From CAVQEG01 sp963711465 (lineage in GTDB: Bacteria > Bacteroidota > Ignavibacteria > OLB7), in assembly GCA_963711465.1 (NCBI GenBank), contig CAVQEG010000001.1, positions 2,976,001 to 3,040,000 of the forward strand: a DNA stretch of 64,000 bases, given 5' to 3'. This document shows positions 37,136-45,458 of the stretch, in pieces. The position numbers were made by a program, and so were the translations under genes. The number at the start of each line of letters is the position of its first letter. Positions within the stretch are counted from its first letter, which is position 1. The notes below the pieces were generated by a model, which saw only the letters and a program-made list of their open reading frames with translations, was not told where the DNA came from and ran no database searches.

Positions 37136-38851
37136 CTACGCCGCCGACTGATCGGGGTCCGACGGCCCCGAATCATGGCCGCGAACGGTCTCCGCATCGG
37201 CCTCGTTCCCGGCGGTATCCTCAGCCGTCCCGTCCTCGGTCGCACCGTCATCGACCGACTCCTGGTCCGACGTGTCGTCGTCGGTCGACACTTCCGTGAC
37301 AGTCGGCTCATTGCCGGACACCTCTTCACTCGACGATGGCTCGGATCCATCCTCCGCGACACTCGACAGTTCGGGCGAAGCGCTCTCCAGGGGAGTCACC
37401 TCGGCGCCGTCGGACGGCTGCACAGGCTCCGCGGACTCGGCGCCAGCGCTCTCAGTCGTCGGAGCGGCGGTGGCTTCGGCACCGGCGTTCTCGGTCGTCG
37501 GAGCGGCATCGACTTCGGCATCGGTGTCCTCGGTCGTCGGCGCCGGGCGACCGGCTTCGCGGAAGATGTTCCGCAGCTCCTCCTCATCGAATTCCGCCAT
37601 GATCACCTGGCGCAGCTCTTCGTACCGCTCGGGGCTCATGCCTTCGACGGCGAGCAGTTCCTCGTCCGGCGCACGCAGGAATTCCTTGGCGGTATCGATG
37701 CCGACGGCGATGAGCTGCTCGTAGAGCGCGTCGCCGATCTCCTCCTGAAACTCGCTGAGTTCGATATCCTCGCCGCCCTCGCGCACCAGGTCGATGGCGT
37801 AGCCGGTGAGCTTCATCGCCAGGCGCACGTTCTGGCCGCTCTTTCCGATGGCGAGTGACACCTGGTCGTCGGCCACCAGCACCGTCGCGGTGTGCGTTTC
37901 GTCGTCGATCGTGATTTCCTTGACCCGCGCCGGAGAGAGCGCGCGCTGAATGAACTGGCGCGGCTCCGGCGAGTAGTTGATCACATCGATGTTCTCGTTG
38001 GAGAGTTCGCGGACGATCGAGTGAATGCGGACGCCCTTCATACCGACGCAGGCACCGACCGGATCGACGCGTTCGTCGAGGGACCAGACGGCGACCTTCG
38101 CGCGCTCGCCGGGTTCGCGGGCGATCGCCTTGATCTCGATGATTCCGTCGTATATCTCGGGAATTTCAATCTCGAAGAGGCGCTGCAGGAACGTGGGATC
38201 GCTGCGGGAGATGATGATCTCCGGCTGCGAGGCGGTCCCCTCCTCGGCTCGCACCTCCTTGAGCAGGGCGCGCATGGTATCGCCCTTCTTATAGCGCTCG
38301 CGCCAGATCTGCTCGTTGCGCGGCATCCGCAGTTCGACGCCGTTGTGCATCACGTAGACGTCGTTGCGGCGCACCTGGTAGACCTCGCCGACGATGATCT
38401 CACCGACTTTCTGCGAGTACTCGGCGACGACGTTGTCCTTCTCGACCTCACGCACGCGCTGCGAGAGCATCTGTGCGGCCATGGAGATCATCCGTCGGCC
38501 GAAATTCTCCGAGAGGTTGACCAGGTTGAGCTCGGTCAGATGCTCATCGCCGAGATCGTACTCCTCACCACCCTCGTTGGCTTCTTCGAGTGCGATCTGC
38601 AGGTTGGAATCCTCGACCTCCTCGACGACCTCGCGGAGCAGGTAGATCTCGATGTCGCCCTTCTCCATGTTCACGATGATGTCAAAGTTGGACTCCGGCC
38701 CATACTTCTTCTTCACCATCTGGGAGAACGTATCCTCGATGATACCCTGCAGCAGGTCGCGGTCGATATTCTTGTGCCGCGCCATCTCGGCGAACGCCTC
38801 GATGATGGTCTGCTTGTCGATACCGGCTTTCGCCGATCTGCGCTTGGCCAT
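37136..38851 (-). CDS. nusA: Transcription termination/antitermination protein NusA with a long acidic tail
   Basis: 571 residues; core NusA of Bacteroidota is about 415. N-terminal RNAP-binding domain (about 1-130, HKNIDRDLLQGIIEDTFSQM), S1 (GEIIVGEVYQVRRNDVYVMH), KH1 (DPVGACVGMKGVRIHSIVRE) and KH2 (VADDQVSLAIGKSGQNVRLA). The tail, about residues 425-571, is highly acidic and Ser/Thr/Ala-rich with near-repeats of APTTENAGAEA, and is probably disordered. Leftward after rimP (147-bp gap), ahead of infB. Confidence 0.97.
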   Translation of the reverse strand: MAKRRSAKAGIDKQTIIEAFAEMARHKNIDRDLLQGIIEDTFSQMVKKKYGPESNFDIIVNMEKGDIEIYLLREVVEEVEDSNLQIALEEANEGGEEYDLGDEHLTELNLVNLSENFGRRMISMAAQMLSQRVREVEKDNVVAEYSQKVGEIIVGEVYQVRRNDVYVMHNGVELRMPRNEQIWRERYKKGDTMRALLKEVRAEEGTASQPEIIISRSDPTFLQRLFEIEIPEIYDGIIEIKAIAREPGERAKVAVWSLDERVDPVGACVGMKGVRIHSIVRELSNENIDVINYSPEPRQFIQRALSPARVKEITIDDETHTATVLVADDQVSLAIGKSGQNVRLAMKLTGYAIDLVREGGEDIELSEFQEEIGDALYEQLIAVGIDTAKEFLRAPDEELLAVEGMSPERYEELRQVIMAEFDEEELRNIFREAGRPAPTTEDTDAEVDAAPTTENAGAEATAAPTTESAGAESAEPVQPSDGAEVTPLESASPELSSVAEDGSEPSSSEEVSGNEPTVTEVSTDDDTSDQESVDDGATEDGTAEDTAGNEADAETVRGHDSGPSDPDQSAA

Positions 38852-38998
38852 ATTTGAAAACTGATGAATGCGATCGAAGCACGACGCGGTCGCGCGGGCG
38901 CACTACGTGAACGGACGTGGGAATCGCGAGGCGTTCGGTGCGGAGCGCCGGTGAGGACGACGCTCGGAGGTCTCGTGGGTGATGCCGGCCGGAAGCTG

Positions 38999-39511
38999 CT
39001 ATACCTCGGGCTCGATCACTGCCTTTCGAATTCGATCGAATGAGATCCGCGTCGGCTCGCCGGCGGCCCGTGCCCGTCGGGCGTTGCCGATCGGCTCGAC
39101 CAGAAGGTCTCCGTCGCCCACCTCAATGATGCGGAACAGTCGCGTGTCGAGCGTTCCACCGTCGGACTCGATGGTGAGCGTGCAGAGACGACCGGTGTTC
39201 TTCCGGAATTGCCACGGGTGCTCCAGTGGGCGGGACAGTCCCGGCGTCGAGACCTCGAGCCGGTAGCGGCCCGGTATCGCCGCCTCCGCTTCGTCGAGCA
39301 GCGCGCTCGTCCAGCGGCTCAGCTCCGTCAGCTCCTCGAGCGTCACCTGCCGGTCGACCGCGTCGACCACCACCTCGATCACCGAGGTGTTCGACTGCCC
39401 GCGGCGTACCAGATCGACCAGTACCAGACCGCGCCTGGCGACCTCCTCATCCACCCGCCGCTCGATTTCCGCTGGAAGCGCACCCATTGGCTGAAAGAAA
39501 AAAGTGGGCAT
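38999..39511 (-). CDS. rimP: Ribosome maturation factor RimP
   Basis: 170 residues from the ATG at 39511 with GGAG just upstream; an in-frame ATG at 39487 would trim 8 residues. Needed for 30S maturation. Signatures: ARRGLVLVDLVRRG, VEVVVDAVDRQVTLEEL-like central part and RYRLEVSTPGLSRPLEHPWQ, the RimP hallmark. The C-terminal beta domain is present. First gene of the leftward rimP-nusA-infB-rbfA-truB-ribF-rpsO-pnp block, whose promoter should lie in 39512-39720. Confidence 0.94.
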   Translation of the reverse strand: MPTFFFQPMGALPAEIERRVDEEVARRGLVLVDLVRRGQSNTSVIEVVVDAVDRQVTLEELTELSRWTSALLDEAEAAIPGRYRLEVSTPGLSRPLEHPWQFRKNTGRLCTLTIESDGGTLDTRLFRIIEVGDGDLLVEPIGNARRARAAGEPTRISFDRIRKAVIEPEV

Positions 39512-39720
39512 GCGTCTCCGCCTGGCCCACTCGAGAACAGGATCAAAAAAATACGAACCGCCACAGGCCCAAGCAATTAAAAAGGATGACAGAACCCCGG
39601 TCGTCCAGTCCCCCTCGCCAGAAGTCGCCGGTCGGGTCGGCGGGCCGTCGATTCGTCACTTCCGGGGCTCCCGCCGGTGAGCCGGCGCCAAACCGCGAGC
39701 CCGCAGTATCTTGACCGACT

Positions 39721-40422
39721 ATGGTCGAACACAGCGAGGCGGACGTCGCCGTGCCCATCGTCCGGTTGCGGGATGTGCGGAAGAATTACGAACTCGAGGG
39801 CAAGGCGCTCGAAGTGCTGCGCGGAGTGACGCTGGATGTCTATCGTGGCGAAATCGTGGCGGTGGTCGGTCGCTCCGGCGCAGGCAAGAGCACCCTGCTG
39901 CATATCGTCGGCGGACTTGATCGAGCCAGCGCCGGTGAAGTCGAGATCGCCGGACGCCGTATCGAGGGCATGTCGCCGTCGTCAATGGCCGACTTCCGTA
40001 ACCACAACGTCGGCTTCGTGTTTCAATTCCATCACCTCCTCCCAGAGTTCACCGCTGTCGAGAACGCCGCGATGCCCCTGCTGATCCGCGGCGTCTCCCG
40101 CGATGAGGCGATGCACCGCGCAATGGCGTACCTGGAGCTGGTCGATGTGGCCGATCGCGCCACGCACAAGCCGACGGAGCTCTCCGGCGGCGAACAGCAG
40201 CGCGTCGCCGTTGCCCGCGCACTCGTTCCGCAACCGCAACTGGTGCTGGCCGACGAGCCGTCGGGTAACCTCGATTCGGAAACCGGAGAACGCCTGCACG
40301 CGCTGCTGTGGGACATCAGCCGTCGCGAACAGCAGACGTTCATCATCGTCACCCACAACATCGCGCTCGCCGACCGCGCCGACCGCGTGCTGCATATGCG
40401 CGATGGAATCCTCGTTGATTAG
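39721..40422 (+). CDS. lolD: ABC transporter ATP-binding protein, LolD-like
   Basis: 233-residue ATPase. Walker A GRSGAGKSTLL, Q-loop FVFQFHHLLPEFTAVENAAM (the stretch that marks LolD), signature LSGGEQQRVAVARAL, Walker B LVLADEPSGNLD and H-loop VTHN. In the Lol system it powers release of lipoproteins from the inner membrane with LolC/E permeases. No permease gene follows here, so it must work with products encoded elsewhere. First rightward gene, divergent from rimP across 209 bp. Confidence 0.92.
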   Translation: MVEHSEADVAVPIVRLRDVRKNYELEGKALEVLRGVTLDVYRGEIVAVVGRSGAGKSTLLHIVGGLDRASAGEVEIAGRRIEGMSPSSMADFRNHNVGFVFQFHHLLPEFTAVENAAMPLLIRGVSRDEAMHRAMAYLELVDVADRATHKPTELSGGEQQRVAVARALVPQPQLVLADEPSGNLDSETGERLHALLWDISRREQQTFIIVTHNIALADRADRVLHMRDGILVD

Positions 40423-40589
40423 GAGCGGTTCGACGACGCTGCCGCGTTCCTCCCGGTAACGAATCGAAGCGCCGGACAGTCTCATTCATCGGCGCAATGT
40501 CCGAACGCCAAACAGTGCATGCCCCGCCGGAGCACGCCTCCCCGGGCACCAATGCACGACAACGCTCAGTTCCACAGGTGGAAGACCCC

Positions 40590-43500
40590 ATGAAGCATCC
40601 GATACGATTCCTGATTCTCGTCGTGACGCTGCTCGCCCTGCCCATGCTTGCGTCGGCGGGCTCCGGCAACGTCAACTTTCCGGTCCCATTCGGTCCGAAC
40701 AACACAGGAACGGATTTCTGGGTCTCGTTCCCGACCAACTGGGATTCGCCCGGTTCCTACTGCCGTCTGTATATCACCTCCGGCGTCGCCACGCGCGTGA
40801 TCGTCACTGTCGGTGCGAACAACATCGCCACGGAGACGACCAAGCCGAACGACATCATCACGATCGACGTGCCGCTGAGTCTCGCGCAGGTCGTCTCGCG
40901 CACCGATCGTGACCCGGTGCCCGCCGATGCGAATTATCCGAACAGAGCCATTCACATCACCTCCGACGATCCGATCGTCGTCTACGGCATCAACCGCGTG
41001 CCCTTCACGACCGACGGACTGCTGGCGCTTCCGGTCAACGCCATCGGCCGTGAATACGTGGTCGCTTCGGCACCCGATATCACCGGTAATACGATCCAGA
41101 AGCTCCCGTCGCAGTACGTCATCGTCGCTCCCTACGACAATACCGTCGTCAGCATCATCCAGAGCACCGATACGTACGGACACCAGCTCGGTGAGGCCTT
41201 CACCGTCACCATGAACAAGGGCGACGTCTATTCGGCCATGAGCTCCGGTCCCGGCGGTGATCTCACCGGCACCTACATCAGCGCCTCCAAGCCCGTCGCC
41301 GTCATGGGCGGCCAGACCTGTACGTACCTGCCCGATGCCCGCTATCCAGCATGCGACCACCTCTGCGAAGAATTGCTGCCGGTCGAATCGTGGGGAAAAT
41401 TCTACCACCTCGTTCCCTTCGCCAATCGCGTCAAGGGTGATCTGATCAGAATCTTCTCCGGCGGTCCCGATGCCGACATCTTCATCAACGGTTCGAAAAT
41501 CGCCACGCTGAGTCGCAAGGGCGGCCTTCCCGGTGAAGCATGGCTGCAGCTGCTGGAACCGGATCGGCGCCTGATGGAGATCAGCTCCAACCAGCCGATC
41601 TACGTCGCGCAGTACAACAATTCCCAGAGTTACGACGGCGTCGCCACCGATCCGTTCTATCTGACACTGACACCGGTGGAACAGTACCAGACGGCGCTCA
41701 CATTCGCCACGCCGTCCTCGGACTACGAATTGAACTTCGTGTCGATCGTGTGCGATTCGGCCGCCTTCGATTCGCTCGAAATCGCCGATGCGGGCACCGG
41801 GGACTGGCAGCTCGCCAAATCGAGATTCCCCTCGCCAGCAAAGCGATTTCCCACCCTCATCAACGGTGTGCCGTACGTCGGAGTCGTCTTCCAGATCCCC
41901 AGTGGTACCTACCAGATGCGAGGACCTCGACCCTTCGCCGGATACCTCTACGGGTTCAGTTCCTACGATTCCTACGGCTATCCTCTCTCGGTCGCCGTCG
42001 GCAACCTCAGTAAACCCGATACCGTCGCCCCAGAGGTCACGCACACCCAGGACTGCGACGGCAACGTGACCGCTCAGACCACCGACTATCCCAACGACGA
42101 TGCGATACGGACGAATCTGGCGGTGATCCGGCTGGTGGCCTCCAGCAGCTTCAACTACGAATTCGTCGACAAGAGCAACGAGAAATTCGTTCCGAATATG
42201 GATCGATCCACGCAGTACATGCTGCGTGTGGTCGATCTGAGCCAGGACGCCAGAGCCGTCGTCTCGATCAGCGACGGTGCCGGCAACGTCACCTTCGACA
42301 CCGTCACCTACACCGCATTTCAGGTCCGCCTGCAGCCCCCGACCACCGAGTTCGGTCCGATGAACATCGGCGCGGTGGTCTCGAAGGATCTGCAGCTGGT
42401 CAACGAATCCGACAGACCCGTCAGCCTCGAGGAGGTGTTCCTGCAGCTGAAAGACCAGGGCTTCGAAATCGTTGCGCCGACGGGTCCGTTGACGCTGGCA
42501 CCCAAGCAGCAGATTCCCGTCACGGTGAAGTTCACCGCGACGACCACCGGATTCTTCCGTGACTCCGTCGGCGTGCGCGACACATGCGGTCCGAGAATTC
42601 TGGCCGAGGTGACCGCCACCGTCGGACAGCCGATCATCAAGGTGAGCGACATCGATTTCGGCGCGTGGCCGGTAGCGGCCGGAGCGTACACACCGCCGCG
42701 CACCTTCGAAATCAAGAACGCCGCCGCCGACGCCGGCGTGCTTACCGTCACCGGTGTCGTCAGCGGTCCGTCGAACGCGGTCTTCACGCTGCCGAACGGA
42801 CTGCCCGCCTTCCCGCTGATGCTTGCGCCGGGCAAGACGCAGACGGTCCGCGTCGACTTCGATCCCGCCGCCGTGCAGCCCTACTCCGATGCAATCGTCT
42901 TCTCGCACAACGCCGGCGACGATCCGCAGAACGACTCGGTGGCGGTGCTTACCGGCGAGGGCATTCAGGCAGACCTGATCGTCACCTCGCAGGACTGGCC
43001 GAGGACCCGCGTCGGAACGCAGGCCGAGATGAAGACGATCACCGTGAAGAACCTCGGCAATCAGGCAATCAGCATCGTCGGGTACACGACCTCGGGCGAT
43101 GCGTCCGACTTCGATATCTCCGGTGTCGACATCGCACGACGTTCCTACCAGCCGGGCGATACGCTCGATCTCAACGTCCGCTTCACGCCGACGGCCATCG
43201 GTGACCGGCAGATGCAGATCACCTTCGAGACCAACCCGGAGGGTTCCTCCCCGGTCGTCTCCACACTCCACGGCATCGGCGTCGAGCCGCGACTGCAGAC
43301 CGTCGATCGCGACTTCGGTTCGATGCCCGTCGGCGGCACCGAGGTGGAGCTGCCCGTGCGCTTCAACCTCTACGATCCGTTCGTCGACACCGTGACGATC
43401 ACCGACTTCAAACTCGCCGGCGATCCCGACTTCCGATACCAGCTCCCGGCCGGTGTGACGCTTCCGTTGAAGCTGATCCCGGGTGAGAACGAGTCGATCG

Positions 43501-44666
43501 ACGTGCGTGGCTTCTTCGCTGCACAACAGGCCGGCACCCGCACCGCCACGTTGACGGCCGTCACGCTCGACGGCGTCGACGCGACCTCCAACTGGACCGG
43601 CGTCGGGACGACCACGCAGCCGACGATCACCCATGACTACGATCCGCCGACCACCTGCGGTCCGACGCAGTTCGACGTGACCATCCGCAACTCGAGTTCG
43701 TCGCAGACGCTCCAGGTGACCGACATCCAGCTGTCCGGGACGAATCCGGACTTCTCCCTGATCGGTCCGAATCCGAACGGCAGCCCGATCCTGATTTCGC
43801 CGGGAGGAACCGAGAAGATCCGCATCGCGTTCGATCCGTCGACGAGCGGGGTGGCGACCGAGCAGCTGATCATCACGAACAACAGCGCCACGCCCCAGTA
43901 TGTCATCGATCTCCAGGCGACCGGTAACGTCGAGACGAAAGCCACGACGACCACCGCGTTGACCAGTGACAAGGAGGTGGGGAATACGACGGCATTCGGA
44001 CACGACGTCACGGCGCACGTGCGCATCGACGACGATCTGTCCGGGCTTGGCGTTACCAGCTACCGGGTGACGCTTACCTACGACACCACGAAGCTGCGTC
44101 CGCGTACCGACAAGATCGTCGTCGGCAATGCCAACCCGACGGGCGCCACCGCGACGGTCAACCAGACGCTCAGCACGCCCGGCGTGCTCGTCATCGACGT
44201 CACGCTTCCGAGCGAACTGGCCGACAACGGAGAGCTGCTCTCGATGCCGTTCAGCGTCACCTGGGAGCAGGATCTCATGCGTTCGGTCTCCGCGGACGTC
44301 TCGGTGCCCGACGTCGGCTGCATGACGATCGCACCCTCGGATGCCTCGATCGCCGTCGACCCGATCTGCGGCTTCTCCGTTCGACTGATCGAGCTGACGT
44401 CCTCGAAGTACGCGCTGGATCAGAACCGGCCGAATCCGTTCAACCCGGTGACGACCATCCGCTATTCGCTCGGACTCGACGGTCCGACGAAGGTGCTGCT
44501 CTACGACGCCTCCGGCAATCTCGTGCAGACGCTCGTCGACGAGTATCAGAAGCCGGGCGTCTACGAGATCACCCTCGACGCCTCGTCGCTCCCGTCGGGC
44601 ATGTACTACTACCGCATCGTCTCCGGTTCGTGGTCCTCGACCCGACGCATGATGATCATGCAGTAG
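40590..44666 (+). CDS. Large T9SS surface protein: IgGFc-binding-like N-terminus, repeated ASH/choice-of-anchor domains
   Basis: 1358 residues from the ATG at 40590, chosen because it starts on the signal peptide MKHPIRFLILVVTLLALPML; the open frame 31 codons upstream is not signal-like. The N-terminal 350 or so residues match the IgGFc-binding pattern (TDFWVSFPTNWDS, VVYGINRVPFTTDGLLALP, QYVIVAPYDNTVVSI). From about 600 to 1110 there are four or five tandem beta domains of the choice-of-anchor/ASH type (e.g. TEFGPMNIGAVVSKDLQLVN, SDIDFGAWPVAAGAY, DRDFGSMPVGGTEVELPVRF). A cohesin-like beta domain follows at about 1130-1250 (VTLTYDTTKLRPR). The end is a T9SS type A sorting domain (RPNPFNPVTTIRY, LPSGMYYYRIVSG). 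Probably a surface adhesin or scaffold; ligand unknown. Confidence 0.88.
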   Translation: MKHPIRFLILVVTLLALPMLASAGSGNVNFPVPFGPNNTGTDFWVSFPTNWDSPGSYCRLYITSGVATRVIVTVGANNIATETTKPNDIITIDVPLSLAQVVSRTDRDPVPADANYPNRAIHITSDDPIVVYGINRVPFTTDGLLALPVNAIGREYVVASAPDITGNTIQKLPSQYVIVAPYDNTVVSIIQSTDTYGHQLGEAFTVTMNKGDVYSAMSSGPGGDLTGTYISASKPVAVMGGQTCTYLPDARYPACDHLCEELLPVESWGKFYHLVPFANRVKGDLIRIFSGGPDADIFINGSKIATLSRKGGLPGEAWLQLLEPDRRLMEISSNQPIYVAQYNNSQSYDGVATDPFYLTLTPVEQYQTALTFATPSSDYELNFVSIVCDSAAFDSLEIADAGTGDWQLAKSRFPSPAKRFPTLINGVPYVGVVFQIPSGTYQMRGPRPFAGYLYGFSSYDSYGYPLSVAVGNLSKPDTVAPEVTHTQDCDGNVTAQTTDYPNDDAIRTNLAVIRLVASSSFNYEFVDKSNEKFVPNMDRSTQYMLRVVDLSQDARAVVSISDGAGNVTFDTVTYTAFQVRLQPPTTEFGPMNIGAVVSKDLQLVNESDRPVSLEEVFLQLKDQGFEIVAPTGPLTLAPKQQIPVTVKFTATTTGFFRDSVGVRDTCGPRILAEVTATVGQPIIKVSDIDFGAWPVAAGAYTPPRTFEIKNAAADAGVLTVTGVVSGPSNAVFTLPNGLPAFPLMLAPGKTQTVRVDFDPAAVQPYSDAIVFSHNAGDDPQNDSVAVLTGEGIQADLIVTSQDWPRTRVGTQAEMKTITVKNLGNQAISIVGYTTSGDASDFDISGVDIARRSYQPGDTLDLNVRFTPTAIGDRQMQITFETNPEGSSPVVSTLHGIGVEPRLQTVDRDFGSMPVGGTEVELPVRFNLYDPFVDTVTITDFKLAGDPDFRYQLPAGVTLPLKLIPGENESIDVRGFFAAQQAGTRTATLTAVTLDGVDATSNWTGVGTTTQPTITHDYDPPTTCGPTQFDVTIRNSSSSQTLQVTDIQLSGTNPDFSLIGPNPNGSPILISPGGTEKIRIAFDPSTSGVATEQLIITNNSATPQYVIDLQATGNVETKATTTTALTSDKEVGNTTAFGHDVTAHVRIDDDLSGLGVTSYRVTLTYDTTKLRPRTDKIVVGNANPTGATATVNQTLSTPGVLVIDVTLPSELADNGELLSMPFSVTWEQDLMRSVSADVSVPDVGCMTIAPSDASIAVDPICGFSVRLIELTSSKYALDQNRPNPFNPVTTIRYSLGLDGPTKVLLYDASGNLVQTLVDEYQKPGVYEITLDASSLPSGMYYYRIVSGSWSSTRRMMIMQ

Positions 44667-44711
44667 CAGACCGCGAGCCGTGTGCTCGCCTCCGGCAATC
44701 CGTTCAGATGC

Positions 44712-44741
44712 AAGGCCCGACGTCCTGTGACGTCGGGCCTT
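44712..44741 (+). terminator. Hairpin terminator behind the large T9SS gene
   Basis: Perfect 13-bp inverted repeat (44712-44724 with 44729-44741, loop ctgt) 45 bp past the stop, followed by ctcgt rather than a long T run, so termination strength is moderate. Confidence 0.75.
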
Positions 44742-44938
44742 CTCGTATCGGGAACCCGGAGCCCCGACCGGAATTCGATGCGGACATCCTCAGTGCAACG
44801 GTTATCGCTTCGCCGTCAGATTCCGGACACCTAATTTGCCCCGGTTCCCGGCGGACGCCCATCCGTCGCCCGGCCTCCACACCTCTGAATCCCGCTGTCG
44901 CGGGCGAATTCAGACCGACCATTGCACCAGCGCACACC

Positions 44939-45397
44939 ATGCGACACGTCGTCGTTCATCTCACCAGCGCGTTCCTCCTGGCGTTGCTGGCCGGCTGCTG
45001 TACGAATCAGGGTGCGACGCGTCCGCTCACCGACCGTGATACGATCACCGTCGGCAGCGGCGGCGGCATCACCGGCGCCTACTCCGGCTATCGGCTCGAC
45101 GGTGACGGCGCCGTCTACGCCTGGACCCGGATGCCGGGCGGCGCGGATTCGACCAGATTCCTCTTCACGCTTTCCCCCGATACGACACGGATGGTGTTCC
45201 GTCGACTCGATACGATGGAGTTCGACACGATCGAATTCTCCCATCCCGGCAACATCACCTACTACGTCGAGCGTCGCGTCGACTCCACATCGCACACCGT
45301 CCGCTGGAGCCGTGGCGATGACCGGGTACCCGAACCGGTCAGGACGTTTTACAACGAGACCGTGAGGATGATCATCGACCGCGCCGGTGACCGGTAG
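44939..45397 (+). CDS. Putative lipoprotein of unknown function
   Basis: 152 residues from the ATG at 44939. The signal peptide ends in a lipobox, ALLAGCC, with Cys22 or Cys23 as the lipidation site (T-S-A-F-L-L-A-L-L-A-G-C-C). The mature part, with YSGYRLDGDGAVYAWTRMPG and a second strand-rich half, is beta-sandwich-like. No family recognised. 61 bp before the M4 protease gene on the same strand; possible operon. Confidence 0.78.
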   Translation: MRHVVVHLTSAFLLALLAGCCTNQGATRPLTDRDTITVGSGGGITGAYSGYRLDGDGAVYAWTRMPGGADSTRFLFTLSPDTTRMVFRRLDTMEFDTIEFSHPGNITYYVERRVDSTSHTVRWSRGDDRVPEPVRTFYNETVRMIIDRAGDR

Positions 45398-45458
45398 AGC
45401 GATCGTCGAGCATTCCACGGCACTCTCCTTCCACGCAGCAGATTTCCCGAGGCAAGTC

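Noticed and set aside
34933..37299. 788-residue plus-strand open frame opposite infB
   Set aside because: Leu/Arg-rich mirror of the Glu/Ala-rich infB linker; infB itself is certain.
36979..37362. 127-residue minus-strand frame between nusA and infB as a YlxR-like gene
   Set aside because: Overlaps the nusA 3' end out of frame, Arg-rich, and lacks the YlxR CxxC/CIxCR-type motif.
40566..44018. 1150-residue minus-strand open frame opposite the large T9SS gene
   Set aside because: Antisense shadow of a high-G+C gene; Arg/Asp/Gly-rich, no signal, domain or start, while the plus-strand frame has clear domains and a signal peptide.
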